Source: Auanema rhodensis (taxonomy: Eukaryota > Nematoda > Chromadorea > Rhabditida > Rhabditidae). Taken from it: a stretch of 64,000 nucleotides of DNA. The first letter of the stretch is position 1, and every line of letters starts with the position of its first letter. The notes under the pieces are model-generated. The model was not told the origin of the DNA. It did not search any database and saw only the letters and a list, made by a program, of their open reading frames with translations. Below are positions 26,201 through 41,559 of the stretch, piece by piece. Where the stretch lies: assembly GCA_964057225.1 (NCBI GenBank), contig CAXKVF010000002.1:1-64000 (forward strand), given 5' to 3'. The translations under genes were made by a program, and so were the position numbers.

Positions 26201-28649
26201 TAAATATCTTCACTTGAAATGTACAACACAGTTTAAAATCGCAATATATTGTATCGAGAAAAAACTCGAGGAAGATGCATATTTATCGTCTGTGTTGCAC
26301 ATTTCAACACGGTGGAATGAAGTTGTAATATTTTTTTTTTCATATTTTCTTAAAGAATATACAAAACCTAAATATCTTCACATGAAATGTACAACACAAT
26401 TAGAAATCGCAATATATTGTATCCAGGAAAAACTCAAGGAAGATGCATATTTATCGTCTGTATTGCACATTTCAACACCGTGGAATGAAGTTGTAATATT
26501 TTTTTTTTCATATTTTCTTAAAGAATATACAAAACCTTAGTATCTTCACTTGAAATGTACAACACAATTAGAAATCGCAATATATTGTATCCAGGAAAAA
26601 CTCAAGGAAGATGCATATTTATCGTCTGTATTGCACATTTCAACACCGTGGAATGAAGTTGTAATACTGTTTTTTTCATATTTTCTTAAGGAATATACAA
26701 AAACTAAATATCTTCACTTGAAATGTACAACACAGTTTGAAATCGCAATATATTGTATCGAGGAAAAACTCAAGGAAGATGCATATTTATCGTCTGTATT
26801 GCACATTTCAACACCGTGGAATGAAGTTGTAATATTTTTTTTTTCATATTTTCTTAAAGAATATACAAAACCTTAATATGTTCACTTGAAATTTACAACA
26901 CAATTAGAAATCGCAATATATTGTATCGAGGAAAAACTCAAGGAAGATGCATATTTATCGTCTGTATTGCACATTTCAACACCGTGGAATGAAGTTTTAA
27001 TACTGTTTTTTTTCATATTTTCTTAGAGAATATACAAAACCTAAATATCTTCACTTGAAATGTACAACACAGTTCAAAATCGCAATATATTGTATCGAGG
27101 AAAAACTCAAGGAAGATGCATATTTATCGTCTGTATTGCACATTTCAACACGGTGGAATGAAGTTGTAATATTTTTTTTTCATATTTTCTTAAAGAATAT
27201 ACAAAACCTAAATATCTTCACATGAAATGTACAACACAATTAGAAATCGCAATATATTGTATCGAGGAAAAACTCAAGGAAGATGCATATTTATCGTCTG
27301 TATTGCACATTTCAACACCGTGGAATGAAGTTTTAATACTGTTTTTTTCATATTTTCTTAGAGAATATACAAAACCTAAATATCTTCACTTGAAATGTAC
27401 AACACAGTTCAAAATCGCAATATATTGTATCGAGGAAAAACTCAAGGAAGATGCATATTTATCGTCTGTATTGCACATTTCAACACTGTGGAATGAAGTT
27501 GTAATATTTTTTTTTCATATTTTCTTAAAGAATATACAAAACCTAAATATCTTCACTTGAAATGTACAACACAATTAGAAATCGCAATATATTGTATCGA
27601 GGAAAAACTCAAGGAAGATGCATATTTATCGTCTGTATTGCACATTTCAACACTGTGGAATGAAGTTGTAATATTTTTTTTTCATATTTTCTTAAAGAAT
27701 ATACAAAACCTTAGTATCTTCACTTGAAATGTACAACACAGTTTGAAATCGCAATATATTGTATCGAGGAAAAACTCAAGGAAGATGCATATTTATCGTC
27801 TGTATTGCACATTTCAACACCGTGGAATGAAGTTGTAATATTTTTTTTTTCATATTTTCTTGAAGAATATACAAAACCTTAGTATTTTCACTTGAAATGT
27901 ACAACACAATTAGAAAACGCAATATATTGTATCGAGGAAAAACTCAAGGAAGATGCATATTTATCGTCTGTATTGCACATTTCAACACCGTGGAATGAAG
28001 TTTTAATACTGTTTTTTTCATATTTTCTTAGAGAATATACAAAACCTAAATATCTTCACTTGAAATGTACAACACAGTTTAAAATCGCAATATATTGTAT
28101 CGAGGAAAAACTCAAGGAAGATGCATATTTATCGTCTGTATTGCACATTTCAACACGGTGGAATGAAGTTGTAATATTTTTTTTTCATATTTTCTTAAAG
28201 AATATACAAAACCTAAATATCTTCACATGAAATGTACAACACAATTAGAAATTGCAATATATTGTATCGAGGAAAAACTCAAGGAAGATGCATATTTATC
28301 GTCTGTATTGCACATTTCAACACCGTGGAATGAAGTTGTAATACTGTTTTTTTCATATTTTCTTAAAGAATATACAAAACCTAAATATCTTCACTTGAAA
28401 TGTACAACACAGTTTAAAATCGCAATATATTGTATCGAGAAAAAACTCGAGGAAGATGCATATTTATCGTCTGTGTTGCACATTTCAACACGGTGGAATG
28501 AAGTTGTAATATTTTTTTTTTCATATTTTCTTAAAGAATATACAAAACCTAAATATCTTCACTTGAAATGTACAACACAATTAGAAATCGCAATATATTG
28601 TATCGAGGAAAAACTCAAGGAAGATGCATATTTATCGTCTGTATTGCAC

Positions 28650-31600
28650 ATTTGAACACCGTGATATGAAGTTGTAATACTGTTTTTTTCATATTTTCTT
28701 AAAGAATATACAAAACCTAAATATGTTCACTTGAAATGTACAACACAATTAGAAATCGCAATATATTGTATCGAGGAAAAACTCAAGGAAGATGCATATT
28801 TATCGTCTGTATTGCACATTTCAACACGGTGGAATGAAGTTGTAATATTTTTTTTTTCATATTTTCTTAAAGAATATACAAAACCTAAATATCTTCACAT
28901 GAAATGTACAACACAATTAGAAATCGCAATATATTGTATCGAGGAAAAACTCAAGGAAGATGCATATTTATCGTCTGTATTGCACATTTCAACACCGAGG
29001 AATGATGTTGTAATACTGTTTTTTTCATATTTTCTTAAAGAATATACAAAACCTAAATATCTTCACTTGAAATGTACAACACAGTTTAAAATCGCGATAT
29101 ATTGTATCGAGAAAAAACTCGAGGAAGATGCATATTTATCGTCTGTGTTGCACATTTCAACACGGTGGAATGAAGTTGTAATATTTTTTTTTTCATATTT
29201 TCTTAAAGAATATACAAAACCTAAATATCTTCACATGAAATGTACAACACAATTAGAAATCGCAATATATTGTATCCAGGAAAAACTCAAGTAAGATGCA
29301 TATTTATCGTCTGTATTGCACATTTCAACACCGTGGAATGAAGTTGTAATATTTTTTTTTTCATATTTTCTTAAAGAATATACAAAACCTTAGTATCTTC
29401 ACTTGAAATGTACAACACAATTAGAAATCGCAATATATTGTATCCAGGAAAAACTCAAGGAAGATGCATATTTATCGTCTGTATTGCACATTTCAACACC
29501 GTGGAATGAAGTTGTAATACTGTTTTTTTCATATTTTCTTAAGGAATATACAAAAACTAAATATCTTCACTTGAAATGTACAACACAGTTTGAAATCGCA
29601 ATATATTGTATCGAGGAAAAACTCAAGGAAGATGCATATTTATCGTCTGTATTGCACATTTCAACACCGTGGAATGAAGTTGTAATATTTTTTTTTTCAT
29701 ATTTTCTTAAAGAATATACAAAACCTTAATATGTTCACTTGAAATTTACAACACAATTAGAAATCGCAATATATTGTATCGAGGAAAAACTCAAGGAAGA
29801 TGCATATTTATCGTCTGTATTGCACATTTCAACACCGTGGAATGAAGTTTTAATACTGTTTTTTTTCATATTTTCTTAGAGAATATACAAAACCTAAATA
29901 TCTTCACTTGAAATGTACAACACAGTTCAAAATCGCAATATATTGTATCGAGGAAAAACTCAAGGAAGATGCATATTTATCGTCTGTATTGCACATTTCA
30001 ACACCGTGGAATGAAGTTGTAATATTTTTTTTTTCATATTTTCTTAAAGAATATACAAAACCTAAATATTTTCACTTGAAATGTACAACACAGTTTAAAA
30101 TCGCAATATATTGTATCGAGAAAAAACTCGAGGAAGATGCATATTTATCGTCTGTGTTGCACATTTCAACACCGTGGAATGAAGTTGTAATATTTTTTTT
30201 TCATATTTTCTTAAAGAATATACAAAACCTAAATATCTTCACATGAAATGTACAACACAATTAGAAATCGCAATATATTGTATCGAGGAAAAACTCAAGG
30301 AAGATGCATATTTATCGTCTGTATTGCACATTTCAACACCGTGGAATGAAGTTTTAATACTGTTTTTTTCATATTTTCTTAGAGAATATACAAAACCTAA
30401 ATATCTTCACTTGAAATGTACAACACAGTTCAAAATCGCAATATATTGTATCGAGGAAAAACTCAAGGAAGATGCATATTTATCGTCTGTATTGCACATT
30501 TCAACACTGTGGAATGAAGTTGTAATATTTTTTTTTCATATTTTCTTAAAGAATATACAAAACCTAAATATCTTCACTTGAAATGTACAACACAATTAGA
30601 AATCGCAATATATTGTATCGAGGAAAAACTCAAGGAAGATGCATATTTATCGTCTGTATTGCACATTTCAACACTGTGGAATGAAGTTGTAATATTTTTT
30701 TTTCATATTTTCTTAAAGAATATACAAAACCTTAGTATCTTCACTTGAAATGTACAACACAGTTTGAAATCGCAATATATTGTATCGAGGAAAAACTCAA
30801 GGAAGATGCATATTTATCGTCTGTATTGCACATTTCAACACCGTGGAATGAAGTTGTAATATTTTTTTTTTCATATTGTCTTAAAGAATATACAAAACCT
30901 TAGTATCTTCACTTGAAATGTACAACACAGTTTGAAATCGCAATATATTGTATCGAGGAAAAACTCAAGGAAGATGCATATTTATCGTCTGTATTGCACA
31001 TTTCAACACCGTGGAATGAAGTTGTAATACTGTTTTTTTCATATTTTCTTAAGGAATATACAAAAACTAAATATCTTCACTTGAAATGTACAACACAGTT
31101 TGAAATCGCAATATATTGTATCGAGGAAAAACTCAAGGAAGATGCATATTTATCGTCTGTATTGCACATTTCAACACCGTGGAATGAAGTTGTAATATTT
31201 TTTTTTCATATTTTCTTAAAGAATATACAAAACCTAAATATCTTCACTTGAAATGTACAACACAATTAGAAATCGCAATATATTGTATCGAGGAAAAACT
31301 CAAGGAAGATGCATATTTATCGTCTGTATTGCACATTTCAACACCGTGATATGAAGTTGTAATACTGTTTTTTTCATATTTTCTTAAAGAATATACAAAA
31401 CCTAAATATGTTCACTTGAAATGTACAACACAATTAGAAATCGCAATATATTGTATCGAGGAAAAACTCAAGGAAGATGCATATTTATCGTCTGTATTGC
31501 ACATTTCAACACCGTGGAATGAAGTTTTAATACTGTTTTTTTCATATTTTCTTAGAGAATATACAAAACCTAAATATCTTCACTTGAAATGTACAACACA

Positions 31601-34600
31601 GTTTAAAATCGCAATATATTGTATCGAGGAAAAACTCAAGGAAGATGCATATTTATCGTCTGTATTGCACATTTCAACACTGTGGAATGAAGTTGTAATA
31701 TTTTTTTTTCATATTTTCTTAAAGAATATACAAAACCTAAATATCTTCACTTGAAATGTACAACACAATTAGAAATCGCAATATATTGTATCGAGGAAAA
31801 ACTCAAGGAAGATGCATATTTATCGTCTGTATTGCACATTTCAACACTGTGGAATGAAGTTGTAATATTTTTTTTTCATATTTTCTTAAAGAATATACAA
31901 AACCTTAGTATCTTCACTTGAAATGTACAACACAGTTTAAAATCGCAATATATTGTATCGAGGAAAAACTCAAGGAAGATGCATATTTATCGTCTGTATT
32001 GCACATTTCAACACCGTGGAATGAAGTTGTAATATTTTTTTTTTCATATTGTCTTAAAGAATATACAAAACCTTAGTATCTTCACTTGAAATGTACAACA
32101 CAGTTTGAAATCGCAATATATTGTATCGAGGAAAAACTCAAGGAAGATGCATATTTATCGTCTGTATTGCACATTTCAACACCGTGGAATGAAGTTGTAA
32201 TACTGTTTTTTTCATATTTTCTTAAGGAATATACAAAAACTAAATATCTTCACTTGAAATGTACAACACAGTTTGAAATCGCAATATATTGTATCGAGGA
32301 AAAACTCAAGGAAGATGCATATTTATCGTCTGTATTGCACATTTCAACACCGTGGAATGAAGTTGTAATATTTTTTTTTTCATATTTTCTTAAAGAATAT
32401 ACAAAACCTAAATATCTTCACTTGAAATGTACAACACAATTAGAAATCGCAATATATTGTATCGAGGAAAAACTCAAGGAAGATGCATATTTATCGTCTG
32501 TATTGCACATTTCAACACCGTGATATGAAGTTGTAATACTGTTTTTTTCATATTTTCTTAAAGAATATACAAAACCTAAATATGTTCACTTGAAATGTAC
32601 AACACAATTAGAAATCGCAATATATTGTATCGAGGAAAAACTCAAGGAAGATGCATATTTATCGTCTGTATTGCACATTTCAACACCGTGGAATGAAGTT
32701 TTAATACTGTTTTTTTCATATTTTCTTAGAGAATATACAAAACCTAAATATCTTCACTTGAAATGTACAACACAGTTTAAAATCGCAATATATTGTATCG
32801 AGGAAAAACTCAAGGAAGATGCATATTTATCGTCTGTATTGCACATTTCAACACCGTGGAATGAAGTTTTAATACTGTTTTTTTCATATTTTCTTAGAGA
32901 ATATACAAAACCTAAATATCTTCACATGAAATGTACAACACAATTAGAAATCGCAATATATTGTATCGAGGAAAAACTCAAGGAAGATGCATATTTATCG
33001 TCTGTATTGCACATTTCAACACCGTGGAATGAAGTTTTAATACTGTTTTTTTCATATTTTCTTAAAGAATATACAAAACCTAAATATTTTCACTTGAAAT
33101 GTACAACACAGTTTAAAATCGCAATATATTGTATCGAGAAAAAACTCGAGGAAGATGCATATTTATCGTCTGTGTTGCACATTTCAACACGGTGGAATGA
33201 AGTTGTAATACTGTTTTTTTCATATTTTCTTAAAGAATATACAGAACCTAAATATCTTCACTTGAAATGTAAAATACAGTTTAAAATCGCAATATATTGT
33301 ATCGAGGAAAAACTGGAGGAAGATGCATATTATCGTCTGTATTGCACATTTCAACACCGTGGAATGAAGTTGTAATATTTTTTTTTCATAGTTTCTTAAA
33401 GAATATACAAAACCTAAATATCTTCACATGAAATGTACAACACAATTAGAAATCGCAATATATTGTATCGAGGAAAAACTCAAGGAAGATGCATATTTAT
33501 CGTCTGTATTGCACATTTCAACACTGTGAAATGAAGTTGTAATATTTTTTTTTTCATATTTTCTTAAAGAATATACAAAACCTAAATATCTTCATATGAA
33601 ATGTACAACACAATTAGAAATCGCAATATATTGTATCGAGGAAAAACTCAAGGAAGATGCATATTTATCGTCTGTATTGCACATTTCAACACCGTGGAAT
33701 GAAGTTGTAATATTTTTTTTTTCATATTTTCTTAAAGAATATACAAAACCTAAATATCTTCACATGAAATGTACAACACAATTAGAAATTGCAATATATT
33801 GTGTCGAGGAAAAACTCAAGGTAGATGCATATTTATCGTCTGTATTGCACATTTCAACACCGTGGAATGAAGTTGTAATATTTTTTTTTTCATATTTTCT
33901 TAAAGAATATACAAAACCTTAGTATCTTCACTTGAAATGTACAACACAGTTTGAAATCGCAATATATTGTATCGAGGAAAAACTCAAGGAAGATGCATAT
34001 TTATCGTCTATATTGCACATTTCAACACCGTGATATGAAGTTGTAATACTGTTTTTTTCATATTTTCTTAAAGAATATACAAAACCTAAATATGTTCCCT
34101 TGAAATGTACAACACAATTAGAAATCGCAATATATTGTATCGAGGAAAAACTCAAGGAAGATGCATATTTATCGTCTGTATTGCACATTTCAACACCGTG
34201 GAATGAAGTTGTAATATTTTTTTTTTCATATTTTCTTAAAGAATATACAGAACCTAAATATCTTCACTTGAAATGTACAACACAGTTTAAAATCGCAATA
34301 TATTGTATCGAGGAAAAACTCAAGGAAGATGCATATTTATCGTCTGTATTGCACATTTCAACACCGTGATATGAAGTTGTAATACTGTTTTTTTCATATT
34401 TTCTTAAAGAATATACAAAACCTAAATATCTTCACATGAAATGTACAACACAATTAGAAATCGCAATATATTGTATCGAGGAAAAACTCAAGGAAGATGC
34501 ATATTTATCGTCTGTATTGCACATTTCAACACCGTGGAATGAAGTTGTAATACTGTTTTTTTCATATTTTCTTAAAGAATATACAAAACCTAAATATTTT

Positions 34601-35930
34601 CACTTGAAATGTACAACACAGTTTAAAATCGCAATATATTGTATCGAGAAAAAACTCGAGGAAGATGCATATTTATCGTCTGTATTGCACATTTCAACAC
34701 GGTGGAATGAAGTTGTAATATTTTTTTTTTTCATATTTTCTTAAAGAATATACAAAACCTAAATATCTTCACATGAAATGTACAACACAATTAGAAATCG
34801 CAATATATTGTATCGAGGAAAAACTCAAGGAAGATACATATTTATCGTCTGTATTGCACATTTCAACACCGTGGAATGAAGTTGTAATATTTTTTTTTTC
34901 ATATTTTCTTAAAGAATATACAAAACCTAAATATTTTCACTTGAAATGTACAACACAGTTTAAAATCGCAATATATTGTATCGAGAAAAAACTCGAGGAA
35001 GATGCATATTTATCGTCTGTGTTGCACATTTCAACACGGTGGAATGAAGTTGTAATATTTTTTTTTTCATATTTTCTTAAAGAATATACAAAACCTAAAT
35101 ATCTTCACATGAAATGTACAACACAATTAGAAAACGCAATATATTGTATCGAGGAAAAACTCAAGGAAGATGCATATTTATCGTCTGTATTGCACATTTC
35201 AACACCGTGGAATGAAGTTTTAATACTGTTTTTTTCATATTTTCTTAAAGAATATACAAAACCTAAATATCTTCACTTGAAATGTACAACACAGTTTAAA
35301 ATCGCAATATATTGTATCGAGAAAAAACTCAAGGAAGATGCATATTTATCGTCTGTATTGCACATTTCAACACCGTGGAATGAAGTTGTAATATTTTTTT
35401 TTTCATATTTTCTTGAAGAATATACAAAACCTTAGTATTTTCACATGAAATGTACAACACAGTTTGAAATCGCAATATATTGTATCGAGGAAAAACTCAA
35501 GGAAGATGCATATTTATCGTCTGTATTGCACATTTCAACACCGTGGAATGAAGTTCTAATATTTTTTTTTTCATATTTTCTTAAAGAATATACAAAACCT
35601 TAGTATCTTCACTTGAAATGTACAACACAGTTTGAAATCGCAATATATTGTATCGAGGAAAAACTCAAGAAAATGCATATTTATCGTCTGTATTGCACAT
35701 TTCAACACCGTGGAATGAAGTTCTAATATTTTTTTTTTCATATTTTCTTAAAGAATATACAAAACCTTAGTATCTTCACTTGAAATGTACAACACAGTTT
35801 GAAATCGCAATATATTGTATCGAGGAAAAACTCAAGGAAGATGCATATTTATCGTCTATATTGCACATTTCAACACCGTGGAATGAAGTTTTAATACTGT
35901 TTTTTTCATATTTTCTTAAAGAATATACAA
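28650..35930 (+). repeat. Long-range repeat block II of array B
   Basis: This is the partner of block I. Its left part also matches block III: 28300-30900 corresponds to 38850-41790 with an offset of 10552, rising to 10888 after a two-monomer insertion near 40970-41300 in block III. Its 32086-32900 part corresponds to 41801-42620 with an offset of 9715. Between about 33180 and 33240 it lacks one monomer present at 22.1-22.3 kb, and near 33.8-33.9 kb it lacks two monomers present at 23.0-23.35 kb. These are the footprints of unequal exchange in register with the 168 bp unit. Confidence 0.8.
30508..32854 (+). repeat. Seven-monomer tandem unit of about 1173 bp, two copies (block II)
   Basis: Matching monomers lie 1173 bp apart (30913 with 32086) and 1173-1174 bp apart (30243 with 31416, 31416 with 32590). 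Estimated units are 30508-31680 and 31681-32854. Block III (about 41395-42568) and its tandem copy (about 45753-46762) each hold only one unit, so this 7-mer varies in copy number between blocks. Confidence 0.72.
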
Positions 35931-36787
35931 AACCTAAATATTTTCACTTGAAATGTACAACACAGTTTAAAATCGCAATATATTGTATCGAGAAAAAACT
36001 CGAGGAAGATGCATATTTATCGTCTGTGTTGCACATTTCAACACGGTGGAATGAAGTTGTAATATTTTTTTTTTCATATTTTCTTAAAGAATATACAAAA
36101 CCTAAATATCTTCACATGAAATGTACAACACAATTAGAAATCGCAATATATTGTATCGAGGAAAAACTCAAGGAAGATACATATTTATCGTCTGTATTGC
36201 ACATTTCAACACCGTGGAATGAAGTTGTAATATTTTTTTTTTCATATTTTCTTAAAGAATATACAAAACCTTAGTATCTTCACTTGAAATGTACAACACA
36301 GTTTGAAATCGCAATATATTGTATCGAGGAAAAACTCAAGGAAGATGCATATTTATCGTCTATATTGCACATTTCAACACCGTGGAATGAAGTTTTAATA
36401 CTGTTTTTTTCATATTTTCTTAAAGAATATACAAAACCTAAATATTTTCACTTGAAATGTACAACACAGTTTAAAATCGCAATATATTGTATCGAGAAAA
36501 AACTCGAGGAAGATGCATATTTATCGTCTGTGTTGCACATTTCAACACGGTGGAATGAAGTTGTAATATTTTTTTTTTCATATTTTCTTAAAGAATATAC
36601 AAAACCTAAATATCTTCACATGAAATGTACAACACAATTAGAAATCGCAATATATTGTATCGAGGAAAAACTCAAGGAAGATACATATTTATCGTCTGTA
36701 TTGCACATTTCAACACCGTGGAATGAAGTTGTAATATTTTTTTTTTCATATTTTCTTAAAGAATATACAGAACCTAAATATCTTCAC
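35780..36787 (+). repeat. Three-monomer (504 bp) tandem duplication private to one block
   Basis: The stretches 35780-36283 and 36284-36787 are near identical, including CTATATTGCAC and GAAGATACATATT. They differ at the right end, where the first continues ACAAAACCTTAG and the second ACAGAACCTAAA. The corresponding region of the 49.7-54.1 kb copy (from 51533) has this 3-mer only once, so the change arose after the two blocks separated, as a gain here or a loss there. Confidence 0.85.
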
Positions 36788-37291
36788 ATGAAATGTACAA
36801 CACAATTAGAAATTGCAATATATTGTGTCGAGGAAAAACTCAAGGTAGATGCATATTTATCGTCTGTATTGCACATTTCAACACGGTGGAATGAAGTTGT
36901 AATATTTTTTTTTTCATATTTTCTTAAAGAATATACAAAACCTAAATATCTTCACATGAAATGTACAACACAATTAGAAATTGCAATATATTGTGTCGAG
37001 GAAAAACTCAAGGTAGATGCATATTTATCGTCTGTATTGCACATTTCAACACGGTGGAATGAAGTTGTAATATTTTTTTTTTCATATTTTTTTAAAGAAT
37101 ATACAAAACCTTAGTATTTTCACTTGAAATGTACAACACAATTAGAAAACGCAATATATTGTATCGAGGAAAAACTCAAGGAAGATGCATATTTATCGTC
37201 TGTATTGCACATTTCAACACCGTGGTATGAAGTTGTAATACTGTTTTTTTCATATTTTCTTAAAGAATATACAAAATCTTAGTATCTTCAC

Positions 37292-38725
37292 TTGAAATGT
37301 ACAACACAGTTTGAAATCGCAATATATTGTATCGAGGAAAAACTCAAGGAAGATGCATATTTATCGTCTGTATTGCACATTTCAACACCGTGGAATGAAG
37401 TTGTAATATTTTTTTTTTCATATTTTCTTAAAGAATATACAAAACCTAAATATCTTCACTTGAAATGTACAACACAATTAGAAATCGCAATGTATTGTAT
37501 CGAGGAAAAACTCAAGGAAGATGCATATTTATCGTCTGTATTGCACATTTCAACACCGTGGAATGAAGTTTTAATACTGTTTTTTTCATATTTTCTTAGA
37601 GAATATACAAAACCTAAATATCTTCACTTGAAATGTACAACACAGTTTAAAATCGCAATATATTGTATCGAGGAAAAACTCAAGGAAGATGCATATTTAT
37701 CGTCTGTATTGCACATTTCAACACCGTGGAATGATGTTGTAATACTGTTTTTTTCATATTTTCTTAAAGAATATACAAAACCTAAATATGTTCACTTGAA
37801 ATGTACAACACAATTAGAAATCGCAATATATTGTATCGAGGAAAAACTCAAGGAAGATGCATATTTATCGTCTGTATTGCACATTTCAACACGGTGGAAT
37901 GAAGTTGTAATATTTTTTTTTTCATATTTTCTTAAAGAATATACAAAACCTAAATATCTTCACATGAAATGTACAACACAATTAGAAATCGCAATATATT
38001 GTATCGAGGAAAAACTCAAGGAAGATGCATATTTATCGTCTGTATTGCACATTTCAACACCGTGGAATGATGTTGTAATACTGTTTTTTTCATATTTTCT
38101 TAAAGAATATACAAAACCTAAATATCTTCACTTGAAATGTACAACACAGTTTAAAATCGCAATATATTGTATCGAGGAAAAACTCAAGGAAGATGCATAT
38201 TTATCGTCTGTATTGCACATTTCAACACGGTGGAATGAAGTTGTAATATTTTTTTTTTCATATTTTCTTAAAGAATATACAAAACCTAAATATCTTCACA
38301 TGAAATGTACAACACAATTAGAAATCGCAATATATTGTATCGAGGAAAAACTCAAGGAAGATGCATATTTATCGTCTGTATTGCACATTTCAACACCGTG
38401 GAATGATGTTGTAATACTGTTTTTTTCATATTTTCTTAAAGAATATACAAAACCTAAATATCTTCACTTGAAATGTACAACACAGTTTAAAATCGCAATA
38501 TATTGTATCGAGGAAAAACTCAAGGAAGATGCATATTTATCGTCTGTATTGCACATTTCAACACCGTGGAATGAAGTTTTAATACTGTTTTTTTCATATT
38601 TTCTTAGAGAATATACAAAACCTAAATATCTTCACTTGAAATGTACAACACAGTTCAAAATCGCAAGGAAGATGCATATTTATCGTCTGTATTGCATATT
38701 TCAACACCGTGGAATGAAGTTTTAA
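37292..38725 (+). other. Open frame of 477 codons across array B monomers; judged non-coding
   Basis: The frame reads through eight full-length monomers and into a ninth. One monomer is 56 codons (168 = 3 x 56), beginning MKCTTQ or LKCTTQ and including WNEVVIFFFSYFLKEYTKP. An identical-length frame lies at 52541-53974. Others are at 62325-63431 (368 codons), 55371-56468 (365), 58797-59795 (332), and 21513-22466 and 46499-47452 (317 each). Minus-strand frames exist for the same reason. Frames end where monomers carry CCTTAG, CCGTGA or ATTTGA stops, where T-run length changes, or at the 25 bp deletion. I see no splice structure or promoter. Fixed differences mostly change residues (LEI/FKI/FEI, P/R/L before W, EEKLK/EKKLE). 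The 56-residue sequence was not recognised as any family. Confidence 0.85.
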
Positions 38726-41559
38726 TACTGTTTTTTTCATATTTTCTTAGAGAATATACAAAACCTAAATATCTTCACTTGAAATGTACAACACAGTTTA
38801 AAATCGCAATATATTGTATCGAGGAAAAACTCAAGGAAGATGCATATTTATCGTCTGTATTGCACATTTCAACACCGTGGAATGAAGTTGTAATACTGTT
38901 TTTTTCATATTTTCTTAAAGAATATACAAAACCTAAATATCTTCACTTGAAATGTACAACACAGTTTAAAATCGCAATATATTGTATCGAGAAAAAACTC
39001 GAGGAAGATGCATATTTATCGTCTGTGTTGCACATTTCAACACGGTGGAATGAAGTTGTAATATTTTTTTTTTCATATTTTCTTAAAGAATATACAAAAC
39101 CTAAATATCTTCACTTGAAATGTACAACACAATTAGAAATCGCAATATATTGTATCGAGGAAAAACTCAAGGAAGATGCATATTTATCGTCTGTATTGCA
39201 CATTTGAACACCGTGATATGAAGTTGTAATACTGTTTTTTTCATATTTTCTTAAAGAATATACAAAACCTAAAAATGTTCACTTGAAATGTACAACACAA
39301 TTAGAAATCGCAATATATTGTATCGAGGAAAAACTCAAGGAAGATGCATATTTATCGTCTGTATTGCACATTTCAACACGGTGGAATGAAGTTGTAATAT
39401 TTTTTTTTTCATATTTTCTTAAAGAATATACAAAACCTAAATATCTTCACATGAAATGTACAACACAATTAGAAATCGCAATATATTGTATCGAGGAAAA
39501 ACTCAAGGAAGATGCATATTTATCGTCTGTATTGCACATTTCAACACCGTGGAATGATGTTGTAATACTGTTTTTTTCATATTTTCTTAAAGAATATACA
39601 AAACCTAAATATCTTCACTTGAAATGTACAACACAGTTTAAAATCGCAATATATTGTATCGAGAAAAAACTCGAGGAAGATGCATATTTATCGTCTGTGT
39701 TGCACATTTCAACACGGTGGAATGAAGTTGTAATATTTTTTTTTTCATATTTTCTTAAAGAATATACAAAACCTAAATATCTTCACATGAAATGTACAAC
39801 ACAATTAGAAATCGCAATATATTGTATCCAGGAAAAACTCAAGTAAGATGCATATTTATCGTCTGTATTGCACATTTCAACACCGTGGAATGAAGTTGTA
39901 ATATTTTTTTTTTCATATTTTCTTAAAGAATATACAAAACCTTAGTATCTTCACTTGAAATGTACAACACAATTAGAAATCGCAATATATTGTATCCAGG
40001 AAAAACTCAAGGAAGATGCATATTTATCGTCTGTATTGCACATTTCAACACCGTGGAATGAAGTTGTAATACTGTTTTTTTCATATTTTCTTAAGGAATA
40101 TACAAAAACTAAATATCTTCACTTGAAATGTACAACACAGTTTGAAATCGCAATATATTGTATCGAGGAAAAACTCAAGGAAGATGCATATTTATCGTCT
40201 GTATTGCACATTTCAACACCGTGGAATGAAGTTGTAATATTTTTTTTTTCATATTTTCTTAAAGAATATACAAAACCTTAATATGTTCACTTGAAATTTA
40301 CAACACAATTAGAAATCGCAATATATTGTATCGAGGAAAAACTCAAGGAAGATGCATATTTATCGTCTGTATTGCACATTTCAACACCGTGGAATGAAGT
40401 TTTAATACTGTTTTTTTTCATATTTTCTTAGAGAATATACAAAACCTAAATATCTTCACTTGAAATGTACAACACAGTTCAAAATCGCAATATATTGTAT
40501 CGAGGAAAAACTCAAGGAAGATGCATATTTATCGTCTGTATTGCACATTTCAACACCGTGGAATGAAGTTGTAATATTTTTTTTTTCATATTTTCTTAAA
40601 GAATATACAAAACCTAGATATTTTCACTTGAAATGTACAACACAGTTTAAAATCGCAATATATTGTATCGAGAAAAAACTCGAGGAAGATGCATATTTAT
40701 CGTCTGTGTTGCACATTTCAACACCGTGGAATGAAGTTGTAATATTTTTTTTTCATATTTTCTTAAAGAATATACAAAACCTAAATATCTTCACATGAAA
40801 TGTACAACACAATTAGAAATCGCAATATATTGTATCGAGGAAAAACTCAAGGAAGATGCATATTTATCGTCTGTATTGCACATTTCAACACCGTGGAATG
40901 AAGTTTTAATACTGTTTTTTTCATATTTTCTTAGAGAATATACAAAACCTAAATATGTTCACTTGAAATGTACAACACAATTAGAAATCGCAATATATTG
41001 TATCGAGGAAAAACTCAAGGAAGATGCATATTTATCGTCTGTATTGCACATTTCAACACCGTGGAATGAAGTTTTAATACTGTTTTTTTCATATTTTCTT
41101 AAAGAATATACAAAACCTAAATATGTTCACTTGAAATGTACAACACAATTAGAAATCGCAATATATTGTATCGAGGAAAAACTCAAGGAAGATGCATATT
41201 TATCGTCTGTATTGCACATTTCAACACCGTGGAATGAAGTTTTAATACTGTTTTTTTCATATTTTCTTAGAGAATATACAAAACCTAAATATCTTCACTT
41301 GAAATGTACAACACAGTTTAAAATCGCAATATATTGTATCGAGGAAAAACTCAAGGAAGATGCATATTTATCGTCTGTATTGCACATTTCAACACTGTGG
41401 AATGAAGTTGTAATATTTTTTTTTCATATTTTCTTAAAGAATATACAAAACCTAAATATCTTCACTTGAAATGTACAACACAATTAGAAATCGCAATATA
41501 TTGTATCGAGGAAAAACTCAAGGAAGATGCATATTTATCGTCTGTATTGCACATTTCAA

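Larger units (their letters stand above)
33928..38873 (+). repeat. Near-identical 4.9 kb segment, left copy (partner 49681-54122)
   Basis: Positions 33928-35779 match 49681-51532 at an offset of 15753. After the 504 bp duplication, 36284-38873 match 51533-54122 at an offset of 15249. Only a few differences were noticed: CCTAAATATTTTC near 34930 versus CCTAAGTATTTTC near 50683, and GTAATATTT near 36562 versus GTAATAATT near 51815. The copies separate at CACCGTGG (about 38874) versus CACGGTGG (about 54123). The identity implies a recent large duplication or conversion. Confidence 0.87.
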
